From NCBI GenBank assembly GCA_950096965.1, contig CATNCV010000003.1, positions 1 to 47,846 on the forward strand: 47,846 nucleotides of DNA. The letters run 5' to 3'. The position numbers were made by a program, and so were the translations under genes. Origin of the DNA: an uncultured Clostridiaceae bacterium (GTDB taxonomy: Bacteria; Bacillota; Clostridia; TANB77; CAG-508). The notes beneath the pieces are model-generated. The model did not search any database. It was not told where the DNA came from and was given only the letters and a program-made list of their open reading frames with translations. Positions 9,193-17,916 of the stretch are shown here, one piece after another (within the stretch, counting starts at the first letter, position 1; the number at the start of each line of letters is the position of its first letter).

Positions 9193-12100
9193 TTATAATA
9201 CATATTTTTTAATTAACATTACTCCTGCTCCAATTATTGCAAGTGATATTGTTCCTAATGTTATATAACTTAAGTTTATTAGTTCTCCTGTTTTTGTCGC
9301 TAGTATTACTGGTGCGTCGTCTATGTCGTCTTCACCTGGCTTTTTGTTATTTGGAACTGAGTCTATGTCTGGAGTGTCACTGTCATTTTTGTCTTTGCTT
9401 ATTTCTGCTGTATTTACTTTTAGACCCATGTTGCTTGCTCCATTTATCCATGTTAGTAATACTTCTACTTCTGCACTTTCTCCTGGTTTTAATAAAGTAT
9501 TTGCTAAAGCATTTGTTACTATTTTACCATCTACTTCTTTCCAGTTTTTATTATCAGCTGCTACAAATTTTAACCCTTGTGGTATGTAGTCTGATATTTC
9601 GGTTGCATATCCTGGTATTTCTCCTTCGTTTGTTACTCTTATTTTATACCTGAATTTTACAACTACTTTATCTATTTTACTTTTTTCTATTTCTACTTTT
9701 ACTACTTCTTCTGGATCGTCTTCTGCTTTGTGGCCTGTTTCGATTACTTTTTCTTTTCCATTTTCTATAACTATAGCCTGAGTTACCCATTTTCTTAATG
9801 CCAAATCAAAGTATTTAACTTTTACTTTTTCTATATCTTGATCATCTTCTCCTTCTATCCATTTATCTGGAGTTGAATCTATGTCTATTACTGGCTTTCC
9901 ATCTTTGTCTTCATCATCAGCTATTTGTGCTTTATTTATTAGTATTCTATCTGATGTGTTTGGTTCTGTTACTTTAAATGCTATTTTTATATCTCTATAA
10001 TCTGGTTCTTCCATACTATTTGCATCAAATGGTTTTAATAAGTTATCTCTTCCTTCTGTTTCTTGAGCTTTAGATAAATAATCTGTTGAAATTGATACTG
10101 CTTTTTCTAAGTTATCTGTTTCATTTCCTTCTTCATCTAGCATTATCCATCTATATTCTTTATTTATTTCATTTTCTGGTAAGAACTCTAAGCCTTCTGG
10201 TAAATCATCTTTTACTTGTTTTGCATATCCTGCTTTTGTTCCTTCATTATATATACGCAAAGTGTATGTTACTATATTCCCATTTTCTACTTCTACTGGT
10301 TCTTTTGTATGTGTGTATATATAATTTCCATCTTCATCTATGCTAAATTGTGGGTATCTATTTGTTATTTCATTTTCATTTACTGCTGTTATAAACTTTC
10401 TTAATGCTAAGTCGAAGTATGATAATTTTATGTGCTCTACATCTATGTCATCTTCTTTTTCATCATTATTGTTTGGTTCTGAGTCTTTGTCTATTACTGG
10501 ATTTCCATTTTCATCTGAATCATCTGATATTTCTGCTATATTTGTTATTATTCCTTCATATGTACTTGGTGCTATTACTTTAAATACTACTTTTACATCT
10601 TTATATTCAGGTGAACCCATTGTTTCTTGGTCAAATCCTTTTATTATGTTTTCTCCATCTTTTTCTTGTTCTTTTGATAAGTAATCGGTTGTTATATATT
10701 TTGCTTTAGAAACATCGTTAGTTTCATTTCCTTGTTCGTCTAACATTATCCATCTATATTCTTTATTTGTATCATTTTCTGGTACAAATTCTAAACCATT
10801 TGGAATATTGTCTTTTACTTCTTTTGCATATCCTGCAACATTTCCTTCATTATATATTCTTATTGTATATTCTACTAAATCTGTTGTTTCTACTTCTATT
10901 GGTTCTTTTGTATGAACATATATGTAGTTTCCATTTTCATCTTTATTAGTAGTAAATACTGGATATCTATTAGTTACTTTTTCATCATTTACACTTGTTA
11001 TGAATTTTCTTAAGGCTAAGTCAAATTCTTGTAATATTAGTTTGTCAAAGTCATCATCATCTTGTTGACCTTTATAATGATATGTAGAATCTGTTAATAT
11101 TGATTTATTTGTGTCTCTTCCTTTATAGTCTGGTAGGTCTGAGTCTTGTGGTAAGTTATCATCTTTAATATCATCTTGGTCTTTTGAATTATCGTTTGTC
11201 AAGCTATCCTGCGTTGAATCCCTATCTATTACTACATTTCCGTTGCTATCTGTAAATGCTGTTATTTCTGCTATATTTGTTATTATAGTATCTAGTTTCT
11301 CTACATTTACTACTTTGCATTTTATTTTTACATCTATATAGTCTAGTTTTTCGCCATCAAATGCTTTTAATAAAACTTTGTCTTCACTTTCATTATTTCT
11401 TGTAGCATATATTGTATCTTGATTAGATGATAATTTAGTATTTGGTGATGTTATGTCAGTTTTTACTACTCTTCCATTAGATGTCCAGCCATATTGAGCA
11501 TTGAATTCATCATTTACAAATTCTAACTCTGGTGGTAAGTAGTCTGTTATTTCTGTTACATATCCATCTAATTGACCTTCATTATATACTCTTATTGTAT
11601 ATATTACTTCACTGTTTTCTGAAACTCCTACTGGTGCTTTTTGATGTTTATATGTTGCTGTAGTTGCAGTTCCTGCTTTTAAATTTGTTATATCTACTAC
11701 TGGTTCTTTTATGTATTTTCCATTATTATCTACTAATTGTTTTTCATCTATCTGTGTTATGAATTTTCTTAAACTCAAGTCGAATTGTTTTCCTGGCATT
11801 TTTAGATCTTCATAATCATCATCATCATAGTAACCCCATCCTTTTTCTGATTCTCCTGGGTTATAATTTTGCTTTTGGTCTTGTGTTAAATCTCCTGGGA
11901 CTGAGTCTCTATCTGTTACATTATTTCCATATGCATCTGTACATTCTGTTATTTCTGCTATATTTTTTAATATTTTATCTTCTGTTGAGTCTATTGCAAT
12001 TACTTCACATTCTATTTGTACATCTTTATAATCAAGTGTAGTTCCATCAAATGCATTTATTATTGTTTCTGATAATTTTTCTGTTTCTACTGTTCTTTCA

Positions 12101-14853
12101 TCGTTTGAAACTGTCCATCCATTATCTATGTTTATCTGACTATCTTGTATAAATTTTAGGCCTATTGGTAAGTAATCTGTTATTTTGCTTGCCTTTCCAT
12201 TCATTTCACCTTCATTATATATTCTTATTGTATATAATACTCTATCTCCTGTTTTTACTATTAGTGGTTCTTTTGTATGTTCTTTTTCTACTGTTTGTTT
12301 TCCATTATTTAATGTGTCTAATTGTTCTTTAGTTGTTTTTGGCACTCTATCATATTCTGTTTCATTTATTTTTGTTATAAACTTTCTTAAGGCTAAGTCA
12401 AATTCTTTTCCTGGTATTTTTAGATCTTCATAGTCATCATCATCATAGTAACCCCATCCTTTTTCTGATTCTCCTGGGTTATAATTTTGCTTTTGGTCTT
12501 GTGTTAAATCTCCTGGGACTGAGTCTCTATCTGTTACATTATTTCCATATGCATCTGTACAGCCTGTAATTTCAGCTATATTTTTTAGTATTTGGTCTGC
12601 TCCTGTATCTACTGCAACTACTTCACATTCTATTTGTACATCTTTATAGTCAAGTATAGTTCCATCAAATGCATTTATTATTGTTTCTGATAATTTTTCT
12701 GTTTCTACTGTTCTTCCATCATTTGAAACTGTCCAGCCATTATCTATGTTTATCTGACTATCTTGTATAAATTTTAGGCCTACTGGTAAGTAATCTGTTA
12801 TTTTGCTTGCCTTTCCATTCATTTCACCTTCATTATATATTCTTATTGTATATAGTACTCTGTCTCCTGTTTTTACTATTAATGGCTCTTTTGTATGTTC
12901 TTTCTCTACTGTTTGTTTTCCATTATTTAATGTGTCTAATTGCTCTTTAGATGTTTTTGGTACTCTGTCATATTCTGTTTCATTTATCTTTGTTATAAAT
13001 TTTCTTAAAGCTAAGTCAAATACTTTTGCTGATATTTTTAGGTCTTCATAGTCATCATCATCATAGTACCCCCAACCTTTTTCTGATTCTCCTGGGTTAT
13101 AATTTTGCTTTTGATCTTCTGTTAAATCTGCTGGTACTGAATCTCTATCTGTTACTGCTTTTCCATTTTCATCTTTACATTCTGTAATTTCAGCTACATT
13201 TTTTAGTATTTGGTCTGCCCCTGTATCTATTGCAACTACTTCACATTCTATTTGTACATCTTTATAAGCAAGTGTAGTTCCATCAAATGCATTTATTATT
13301 ATTCCTGATAGTTTCTCAGTTACTATTGTTCTTCCATCACTAGATACAGTCCAGCCATTGTCTATATTTATTTGGCTATCTTGTATATATCGTAAACCTA
13401 CTGGTAAATAGTCTGTTATTTTGCTTGCTGTTCCATTTATTTCACCTTCATTATATATTCTTATTGTATATAATACTCTGTCTCCTGTTTTTACTACTAA
13501 TGGTACTTTTGTATGTTCCTTTTCTACTGTCCATGTTCCATTGTTTAGTTTTTCTAATTGCTCTTTAGATGTTTTTGGAACTCTGTCATATTCTGTTTCA
13601 TTTATTTTTGTTATAAATTTTCTTAAGGCTAAGTCAAATGTTTTTTCCTTTGGTATATTAGGTGTAGTTATTGATACTACATAATTTTTTTCTGTTTTTC
13701 CTATTTCAACAACTGGTTGATCTGTTAATGGTGCATTATTTACTGACCAATATGTAAGTGTTTTTTCATTTGTTTTTGTTGTTACACTAAATTTTAAACC
13801 TGAAGCATATTGGCTAGATGGTACTGATATATAAAATTGACTTCCAACTACATCTTTTAGCTCTACTTCTATTTTATTTGTATTTAATATTTTAAATGTT
13901 ACTGGTGTTTCTCCATTTTTTAATGTTGCTTCTAAAACATATTCTATATTATTTGTTATTTCACTTATGCTGTATGGACCTAATATATAGTTTTCACCTT
14001 CTAATTTGATTGTGCTATTAGTTGTATCTATAGATATTGGGTTTTGAGTTGTTGTTGGTAATGGCTCTGTATTTCCATTTTCTCTTGCTTTTGCTACAAG
14101 ATAATTATATAGTGCAATTGCTGCTTCATTTCTTCTAAAACCTTCATCATTTGTAGGAAATTTATTAGAAATTGATGTATAGTCTTCACTTTTATTTTTT
14201 TCTTTTAAGTATAATTCAAAAGTATTTGATGGTATTTGATAGTCTTCATTATTATTTGTAAATTGCCATATTGCTAATTGTTGTACTACATCTATATCTT
14301 CATCTGTAAGTTTTTCAAAATATATTTTATCTTCAATACCTAATACATTTCTATTGTAGTCTTTTGCGGAATTTAATAATTGCTTTCTATCATCTCCATT
14401 TGTATCAATTTCTGGAACATAGCAATGTTCTAATATCCATATTAATGAGTTATATACAGACCCACTAGGTATAGCACTTAAGTAATTGCCTTCTATTTGA
14501 CTTCTATTTTTTAGGTCAAACTTTTGATTATATATTCTTACTTCATTTCTTCCAACATATGTTCCATCTGGCAGACGTGAACCAAAACCTTGACCTGGTT
14601 TTATACAGTACAAGGTTTTATTTTTATTTGGATTTGATCTTTCATCATCATCATATGAAGTTATTTTCCATACTATTTTATCTAATACACTGTAGGCATA
14701 TTCTTTATTATTGCTGTCCTTTTTTCTGTATTCTTCTATACCTAAATACATAGGTGGTTCCACCATTTCAGCTTTTACTGTTGTACTAATTCCTATAGCT
14801 ATTAACATTACACTAATTATTAATATACTCAAAATTCCTTTTCTCAATTTCAT
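9193..14853 (-). CDS. Giant repeat surface protein with thioester-type N-domain
   Basis: The protein has about 1,887 residues with a signal peptide. The N-terminal region has the Cys in TLYCIKPGQG and a later QQLAIWQFTNN, as in TQXA/thioester adhesin domains. Seven repeats starting FDLALRKFIT follow; three of them are nearly identical with a 618-base period (about 11.8-13.65 kb). Each resembles a DUF11 or isopeptide-type beta domain. The C-terminus has a membrane segment, a short basic tail and ATKTGE instead of LPxTG. I prefer the ATG at 14853 because the one at 14862 lies inside the Shine-Dalgarno sequence. No in-frame CGG occurs despite many glycines. Confidence 0.85.
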   Translation of the reverse strand: MKLRKGILSILIISVMLIAIGISTTVKAEMVEPPMYLGIEEYRKKDSNNKEYAYSVLDKIVWKITSYDDDERSNPNKNKTLYCIKPGQGFGSRLPDGTYVGRNEVRIYNQKFDLKNRSQIEGNYLSAIPSGSVYNSLIWILEHCYVPEIDTNGDDRKQLLNSAKDYNRNVLGIEDKIYFEKLTDEDIDVVQQLAIWQFTNNNEDYQIPSNTFELYLKEKNKSEDYTSISNKFPTNDEGFRRNEAAIALYNYLVAKARENGNTEPLPTTTQNPISIDTTNSTIKLEGENYILGPYSISEITNNIEYVLEATLKNGETPVTFKILNTNKIEVELKDVVGSQFYISVPSSQYASGLKFSVTTKTNEKTLTYWSVNNAPLTDQPVVEIGKTEKNYVVSITTPNIPKEKTFDLALRKFITKINETEYDRVPKTSKEQLEKLNNGTWTVEKEHTKVPLVVKTGDRVLYTIRIYNEGEINGTASKITDYLPVGLRYIQDSQINIDNGWTVSSDGRTIVTEKLSGIIINAFDGTTLAYKDVQIECEVVAIDTGADQILKNVAEITECKDENGKAVTDRDSVPADLTEDQKQNYNPGESEKGWGYYDDDDYEDLKISAKVFDLALRKFITKINETEYDRVPKTSKEQLDTLNNGKQTVEKEHTKEPLIVKTGDRVLYTIRIYNEGEMNGKASKITDYLPVGLKFIQDSQINIDNGWTVSNDGRTVETEKLSETIINAFDGTILDYKDVQIECEVVAVDTGADQILKNIAEITGCTDAYGNNVTDRDSVPGDLTQDQKQNYNPGESEKGWGYYDDDDYEDLKIPGKEFDLALRKFITKINETEYDRVPKTTKEQLDTLNNGKQTVEKEHTKEPLIVKTGDRVLYTIRIYNEGEMNGKASKITDYLPIGLKFIQDSQINIDNGWTVSNDERTVETEKLSETIINAFDGTTLDYKDVQIECEVIAIDSTEDKILKNIAEITECTDAYGNNVTDRDSVPGDLTQDQKQNYNPGESEKGWGYYDDDDYEDLKMPGKQFDLSLRKFITQIDEKQLVDNNGKYIKEPVVDITNLKAGTATTATYKHQKAPVGVSENSEVIYTIRVYNEGQLDGYVTEITDYLPPELEFVNDEFNAQYGWTSNGRVVKTDITSPNTKLSSNQDTIYATRNNESEDKVLLKAFDGEKLDYIDVKIKCKVVNVEKLDTIITNIAEITAFTDSNGNVVIDRDSTQDSLTNDNSKDQDDIKDDNLPQDSDLPDYKGRDTNKSILTDSTYHYKGQQDDDDFDKLILQEFDLALRKFITSVNDEKVTNRYPVFTTNKDENGNYIYVHTKEPIEVETTDLVEYTIRIYNEGNVAGYAKEVKDNIPNGLEFVPENDTNKEYRWIMLDEQGNETNDVSKAKYITTDYLSKEQEKDGENIIKGFDQETMGSPEYKDVKVVFKVIAPSTYEGIITNIAEISDDSDENGNPVIDKDSEPNNNDEKEDDIDVEHIKLSYFDLALRKFITAVNENEITNRYPQFSIDEDGNYIYTHTKEPVEVENGNIVTYTLRIYNEGTKAGYAKQVKDDLPEGLEFLPENEINKEYRWIMLDEEGNETDNLEKAVSISTDYLSKAQETEGRDNLLKPFDANSMEEPDYRDIKIAFKVTEPNTSDRILINKAQIADDEDKDGKPVIDIDSTPDKWIEGEDDQDIEKVKVKYFDLALRKWVTQAIVIENGKEKVIETGHKAEDDPEEVVKVEIEKSKIDKVVVKFRYKIRVTNEGEIPGYATEISDYIPQGLKFVAADNKNWKEVDGKIVTNALANTLLKPGESAEVEVLLTWINGASNMGLKVNTAEISKDKNDSDTPDIDSVPNNKKPGEDDIDDAPVILATKTGELINLSYITLGTISLAIIGAGVMLIKKYVL
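11790..13650 (-). repeat. Three 618-base tandem repeats within the surface gene
   Basis: Three consecutive units of 206 codons are nearly identical at the DNA level; equivalent segments begin at about 12185, 12803 and 13421. They are prone to slippage and to assembly collapse. Confidence 0.85.
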
Positions 14854-14909
14854 TTTACCCATCCTTCTATATTTTATTTTTTGTTTTTAAATATATTTAT
14901 ATATATTAT

Positions 14910-14938
14910 ATTTTAAAGAGTTTTTGTTTTTAAGTCAA
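14910..14938 (-). promoter_or_regulatory. Promoter for the giant surface protein gene
   Basis: TTGACT (14938-14933) and TAAAAT (14915-14910) are spaced by 17 bases on the minus strand, about 60 bases before the start codon. Confidence 0.75.
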
Positions 14939-15256
14939 TAGTAATATTTAGCAGGTTTTTAAGCCTCTTCTTCTCTTTAAAAAATGTGCCCTACGGATAT
15001 AGCTTTTTGCTTTCTTTCTTCTATTATAAGCACTATATTATTATTATATTACATTTTTGTTACAAAATCAAGGTTTTATGTGAATTTCTCTAGGGATAGC
15101 TGAATTTCGAGCTATTGTGTAAAAGCTATTTATCTTTTAGAAGTTTAAAAATATTTGTTTAATCTTTCATACTATATAGTAATCAATTTATTATAAAAAA
15201 TGGTGTAATTTCTTAGAACTATGGCCAAAAAGAAGCAGCTCGTATTATGAAGTGAA
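14939..15256. other. AT-rich intergenic stretch
   Basis: I see no intact gene here. The last 50 bases contain scraps such as AARI (in GCAGCTCGTATT) that may be the decayed front of the RhuM remnant that follows. Confidence 0.4.
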
Positions 15257-15430
15257 CCCATTTTAGGATTGATTTCTTGGAAATGCTCTCCAGAATGAAG
15301 AATACTAAAAAGTGATGTTTGTATTGCCAAAAACTACTTAACAAATAAAGAGCTAGATTTCTTACAAAGTATTGTTAATATGTATTTAGATATAACAGAG
15401 AACTGTGCTAAAAGGCAAATACCTATGAAA
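15257..15430 (+). pseudogene. RhuM-family protein remnant
   Basis: The plus strand encodes PILGLISWKCSPE, a stop, RILKSDVCIAKNYL, then TNKELDFLQSIVNMYLD and AKRQIPMKM. These are core motifs of the RhuM (virulence protein RhuM) family, often found in mobile islands. One internal TGA interrupts it and both ends are lost. The 3' end joins a sequence that resembles the flank of the tRNA-Cys gene, which suggests deletion of an older island. Confidence 0.7.
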
Positions 15431-15434
15431 ATGA

Positions 15435-15476
15435 TATTTCAACATTTTCTCGTTTTTTTGGAGGCAACAGTCTACA
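15435..15476. repeat. Partial copy of the tRNA-Cys flank (old scar)
   Basis: ATTTCAACATTTTCTCG plus a T-run and TTGGAGGC closely matches 15651-15686, the terminator arm and 3' end of the tRNA-Cys gene. It fits the leftover of an earlier tRNA-targeted integration; an ordinary duplication is the alternative. Confidence 0.5.
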
Positions 15477-15629
15477 ATTACTAACCTCAAAACTAGCTCC
15501 ACAACTAGCCTTGAAAATTTATTATCCATTTTTTATAACAATTTTATAACATCTAGTTTGAATTTTTAATTTTCTAATCTCTGAAAACCTTGAAAATACT
15601 ACATTTTTATTTTTAGTATAAAAACACAT

Positions 15630-15673
15630 AAAAATCGAGAAAACATTGACATTTCAACGTTTTCTCGATTTTT
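15630..15673 (-). terminator. Terminator of tRNA-Cys
   Basis: A perfect 15-base stem (AAAAATCGAGAAAAC / GTTTTCTCGATTTTT) follows the tRNA-Cys 3' end on the minus strand. Confidence 0.85.
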
Positions 15674-15676
15674 CAT

Positions 15677-15750
15677 TGGAGGCGCCACCCGGATTTGAAC
15701 CGGGGATCAGAGTTTTGCAGACTCGTGCCTTACCGCTTGGCTATAGCGCC
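15677..15750 (-). tRNA. tRNA-Cys (GCA)
   Basis: This 74-base cloverleaf has encoded CCA, acceptor GGCGC paired with GCGCC, D-arm GCC-AAGCGGTAA-GGC, anticodon loop CTGCAAA with GCA, and T-arm CCGG-TTCAAAT-CCGG. Bases match the usual Firmicutes tRNA-Cys. It is the last chromosomal gene before the mobile element. Confidence 0.95.
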
Positions 15751-15762
15751 GAATATTTTTTT

Positions 15763-15808
15763 TGGAGCGGGAAACGGGGCTCAAACCCGCGACCTCTGCC
15801 TTGGCAAA
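15763..15808 (-). other. tRNA-Gly (GCC) 3' fragment, likely attL of the ICE
   Basis: The minus strand carries the second half of a tRNA-Gly: anticodon loop TTGCCAA, 3' anticodon strand GGCAG, variable loop, T-arm GCGGG-TTTGAGC-CCCGT, acceptor TTCCCGC, T and CCA. The 5' half is absent and the bases before the anticodon do not pair with GGCAG, so it cannot fold as a tRNA. This is the expected scar of tyrosine-recombinase integration in a tRNA gene; the intact gene should be at the far end of the element, outside this window. Confidence 0.8.
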
Positions 15809-15948
15809 GTTATGCTCCTATGTTCTTACAACATTAAATAATGTTATTTAGCATCATTTTGTACCACTCAAATATACTACAAATTCAGTAAAAAGTCAAT
15901 ATTTTGCTAGGCAAAAAATGATTTAATAGATTTTATTTAAAAAATAAG

Positions 15949-16035
15949 TTTTTTAGAACTGTTTTAGAACTATTTTAGAATTCATTTAGAACTCAAAAAA
16001 TTCGTTTTAGAACATTTTAGAACTTTTTAGAACTA
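15949..16035 (+). repeat. Iteron-like direct repeats (TTTTAGAAC)
   Basis: Seven copies of TTTTAGAAC or ATTTAGAAC-like sequence occur at about 11-base spacing, with one ten-base interruption, just upstream of a replication-initiator gene. Iterons of this kind bind Rep proteins at plasmid-type origins; that role here is inferred from position. Confidence 0.65.
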
Positions 16036-16083
16036 GATTATCTATCTAATATGTATAATATATCTTATGGGAGTTGAGCAAAA

Positions 16084-16188
16084 GTGTTACAATTTATTTT
16101 TGGATTATTTATAGGGGCTAATCTTAGCCTCTTTTTATATGCGTTGATTATCTGTGCTAAAAATGCAGATGAACATATTAAGAAATAA
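16084..16188 (+). CDS. DUF3789-like small membrane protein
   Basis: A GTG-started frame encodes 34 residues: one hydrophobic segment (FIFGLFIGANLSLFLYALI) and a charged tail (CAKNADEHIKK). Size and sequence resemble the DUF3789 peptides often found before conjugation genes in clostridial elements. GGGAG lies upstream. Function is unknown. Confidence 0.6.
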   Translation: MLQFIFGLFIGANLSLFLYALIICAKNADEHIKK

Positions 16189-16199
16189 GGAGGTCAAAA

Positions 16200-16898
16200 G
16201 TGAATGAAGAAAATCAAATTAGTTATTATTCAGTCATACCGGCTACGGTTAGGTATGATAATAGGTTAAAACCAGCAGAAAAGTTGATATATAGTGAGAT
16301 TACTTCTTTAACTAATAGAATGGGATATTGTTTTGCTAGTAATAAATATTTTGCAAATTTATATGGTGTAACGATTCACACTGTATCACAATGGATTTCT
16401 CATTTAGAAAAGTTAGAATATGTGCATATAGAATTGATCAGAGATACAAACAAAGAAATTAAAGAAAGAAGAATTTATATAAATGATACCCCCTATGTAC
16501 AAAAAAATACATACCCCTATATATTTAAAAGTACATACCCTATATACAAAAATGTACAGGATAATAATATAAATTCTAATATAGATGACTTATTTAATTT
16601 TATAATAAATAATAGCAACAAAATACCTAAAAAATTTTATAATATTTTGGATCGTTTGGAATTTCTATATACAGAAGAAATTTTGAATATTATGCAAAAA
16701 GATAAAGTTCAAATGTTAAAGGAAATTATATATATTCTCTATGACATATATAACAGCAGTTTTAATAATTTACTATCACAAGTCAAAAGAGAATCTTTAA
16801 TAAATCTATATATTTTAGCACAAGAACATTCACCTGACGATTTACTCAATTATTATAAACGAACTATTATCAATAAATATACTAACAATAGCACATAA
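16200..16898 (+). CDS. Replication initiator with winged helix-turn-helix
   Basis: This 232-residue protein starts with GTG after AAGGAGGTC. Residues about 8-85 form an HTH_36-type winged helix (LKPAEKLIYSEITSLTNRMG, FANLYGVTIHTVSQWISHLEKL), as in plasmid and phage initiators. A low-complexity middle region is encoded by direct DNA repeats, and a helical C-terminal domain follows. Iteron-like repeats upstream suggest it starts autonomous replication of the excised element. Two CGG triplets occur (near 16240) but both are out of frame. Confidence 0.75.
   Translation: MNEENQISYYSVIPATVRYDNRLKPAEKLIYSEITSLTNRMGYCFASNKYFANLYGVTIHTVSQWISHLEKLEYVHIELIRDTNKEIKERRIYINDTPYVQKNTYPYIFKSTYPIYKNVQDNNINSNIDDLFNFIINNSNKIPKKFYNILDRLEFLYTEEILNIMQKDKVQMLKEIIYILYDIYNSSFNNLLSQVKRESLINLYILAQEHSPDDLLNYYKRTIINKYTNNST
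16485..16562 (+). repeat. Intragenic direct repeats in the initiator gene
   Basis: Three imperfect copies of about 24 bases around TACATACCCCTATATA lie within the coding sequence and encode the YPYIFKSTYPIYKN segment. Intragenic iterons are known origins in some plasmid families (RepA_N type). Confidence 0.5.
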
Positions 16899-16911
16899 AG
16901 GAGTTGATTAT

Positions 16912-17160
16912 ATGCCTACTGATTATATAGATAACTTTGAAAATGTTGTATCTTCCATCTTTTTTGTAAGTTTTAAGGTTATAGTAATAATTCTTGCGAT
17001 ATTACTTGTGTTTTCCTTAATAATGCTTGCAGTAGGATGTTTGATAAAATCACAAAAGATAAAATCAAAATTTTTAATTGTAGTACCCAGTTTAATATTA
17101 GGTAGTGTATTTTTCTTATCACTTCCCTATATCTTCGTACATTTTAGAAATTTAATTTAG
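16912..17160 (+). CDS. Two-helix membrane protein of the transfer operon
   Basis: This 82-residue protein has two membrane segments (about 20-48 and 55-77) and follows AAAGGAG. It lies between the initiator and the pilin-like gene. I do not recognise a family; small integral membrane proteins in this position are usual in Tn1549/CTn-like modules. Confidence 0.6.
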   Translation: MPTDYIDNFENVVSSIFFVSFKVIVIILAILLVFSLIMLAVGCLIKSQKIKSKFLIVVPSLILGSVFFLSLPYIFVHFRNLI

Positions 17161-17177
17161 AATAATATAGTGCATTT

Positions 17178-17212
17178 CTTTACGATTAAGCCCTTACAAA
17201 GTCGTAAAGGAG
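17178..17212 (+). promoter_or_regulatory. Hairpin overlapping the pilin gene ribosome site
   Basis: CTTTACGA (17178-17185) pairs with TCGTAAAG (17202-17209), whose end is part of the AAAGGAG ribosome site for the gene at 17223. In the mRNA this would mask the Shine-Dalgarno sequence, so translation may be controlled here. Confidence 0.5.
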
Positions 17213-17222
17213 TGATGAAGTT

Positions 17223-17606
17223 ATGAAATTAACGGAAAGGAAAAAACAGATAATTACAAAATTATCTACAGCAGGAACAACTGCTATGTTATTTGCAATG
17301 CAAACAAGTCAAGTTTTTGCTGAAACTATTGGTACAGCTGAAGTTCAAACAGCAACAGACAGTATTAAAAGAGTAATAACAAGTATTGCTATGCCACTTG
17401 GTGGAGTTCTAATATTTGCAAGTGTTGTTGTTGCAGCACTTAAAATGATAGCCAACTCTAATAATCCACAAAAAAGAGCTGAATCTATTGGAGCACTTGC
17501 CTGGATTTGTGGTGGCGGTGTAATACTTGGAGCTAGTTTAATTATTGCTGGAATCATTGTAAATGTTGCTACTAATAACACAGGTAGCTTACTTGGTGGA
17601 AGTTAG
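17223..17606 (+). CDS. VirB2/TrbC-like pilin or Maff2-type protein
   Basis: This 127-residue protein has a signal peptide ending near SQVFA-ET, a helical linker and two long hydrophobic segments separated by a short basic loop (NSNNPQKRAESIG), the layout of VirB2/TrbC pilin subunits. It is followed by PrgI, VirB4 and VirB6, so it is probably the extracellular or membrane component of the type IV secretion channel. Confidence 0.7.
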   Translation: MKLTERKKQIITKLSTAGTTAMLFAMQTSQVFAETIGTAEVQTATDSIKRVITSIAMPLGGVLIFASVVVAALKMIANSNNPQKRAESIGALAWICGGGVILGASLIIAGIIVNVATNNTGSLLGGS

Positions 17607-17619
17607 GAGGTAAACATTT

Positions 17620-17916
17620 ATGAAAGTTTTTAAAGTCCCCTTTGATATGAAAAGGGAAGAAAAAATATTTGGAGGTTATTTAAGTTTAAGGCAAGTAACA
17701 TATTTAATGCTAGCTGCATCAAGTTTAGCATTATTTGCAACCCCTATTCCAAAAGTTATAACAACTTTTATTGTAATTGCTATATCTACTTTCTTTTTAC
17801 TATGTAGCTTTTTAAAAATTGGTGAGCAGAACTTTGATAAGTTCTTTTTTTATGCGATTAAATATCTATTTCGCAAAAAGAACTTCGTTTACAGGAGGTG
17901 TGGCAGATGGTCTTAA
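17620..17916 (+). CDS. PrgI family mating-channel protein
   Basis: This 98-residue protein begins KVFKVPFDMKREEKIFGGYLSLRQ, typical of PrgI proteins of Gram-positive conjugative elements, with two membrane segments (about 28-45 and 48-65) and a basic end. PrgI precedes VirB4 in such operons and is the VirB3-like inner component. It overlaps the next gene by ten bases. Confidence 0.85.
   Translation: MKVFKVPFDMKREEKIFGGYLSLRQVTYLMLAASSLALFATPIPKVITTFIVIAISTFFLLCSFLKIGEQNFDKFFFYAIKYLFRKKNFVYRRCGRWS

Noticed and set aside
11790-13650. CRISPR-like repetition
   Set aside because: The repeats are long (618 bases), coding and without spacers.
9237-14753. Many plus-strand ORFs inside the surface-protein gene
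   Set aside because: They are Leu/Ser/Phe-rich shadows of the opposite strand and repeat with its 618-base period.
15646-15837. A 63-residue plus-strand ORF across the tRNA region
   Set aside because: It is the antisense of tRNA-Cys and the tRNA-Gly fragment.
15763-15880. A functional unusual tRNA-Gly that could read CGGN
   Set aside because: The anticodon loop is the usual seven-base TTGCCAA and the 5' half is absent, so it is an attachment-site remnant and not a decoding tRNA.
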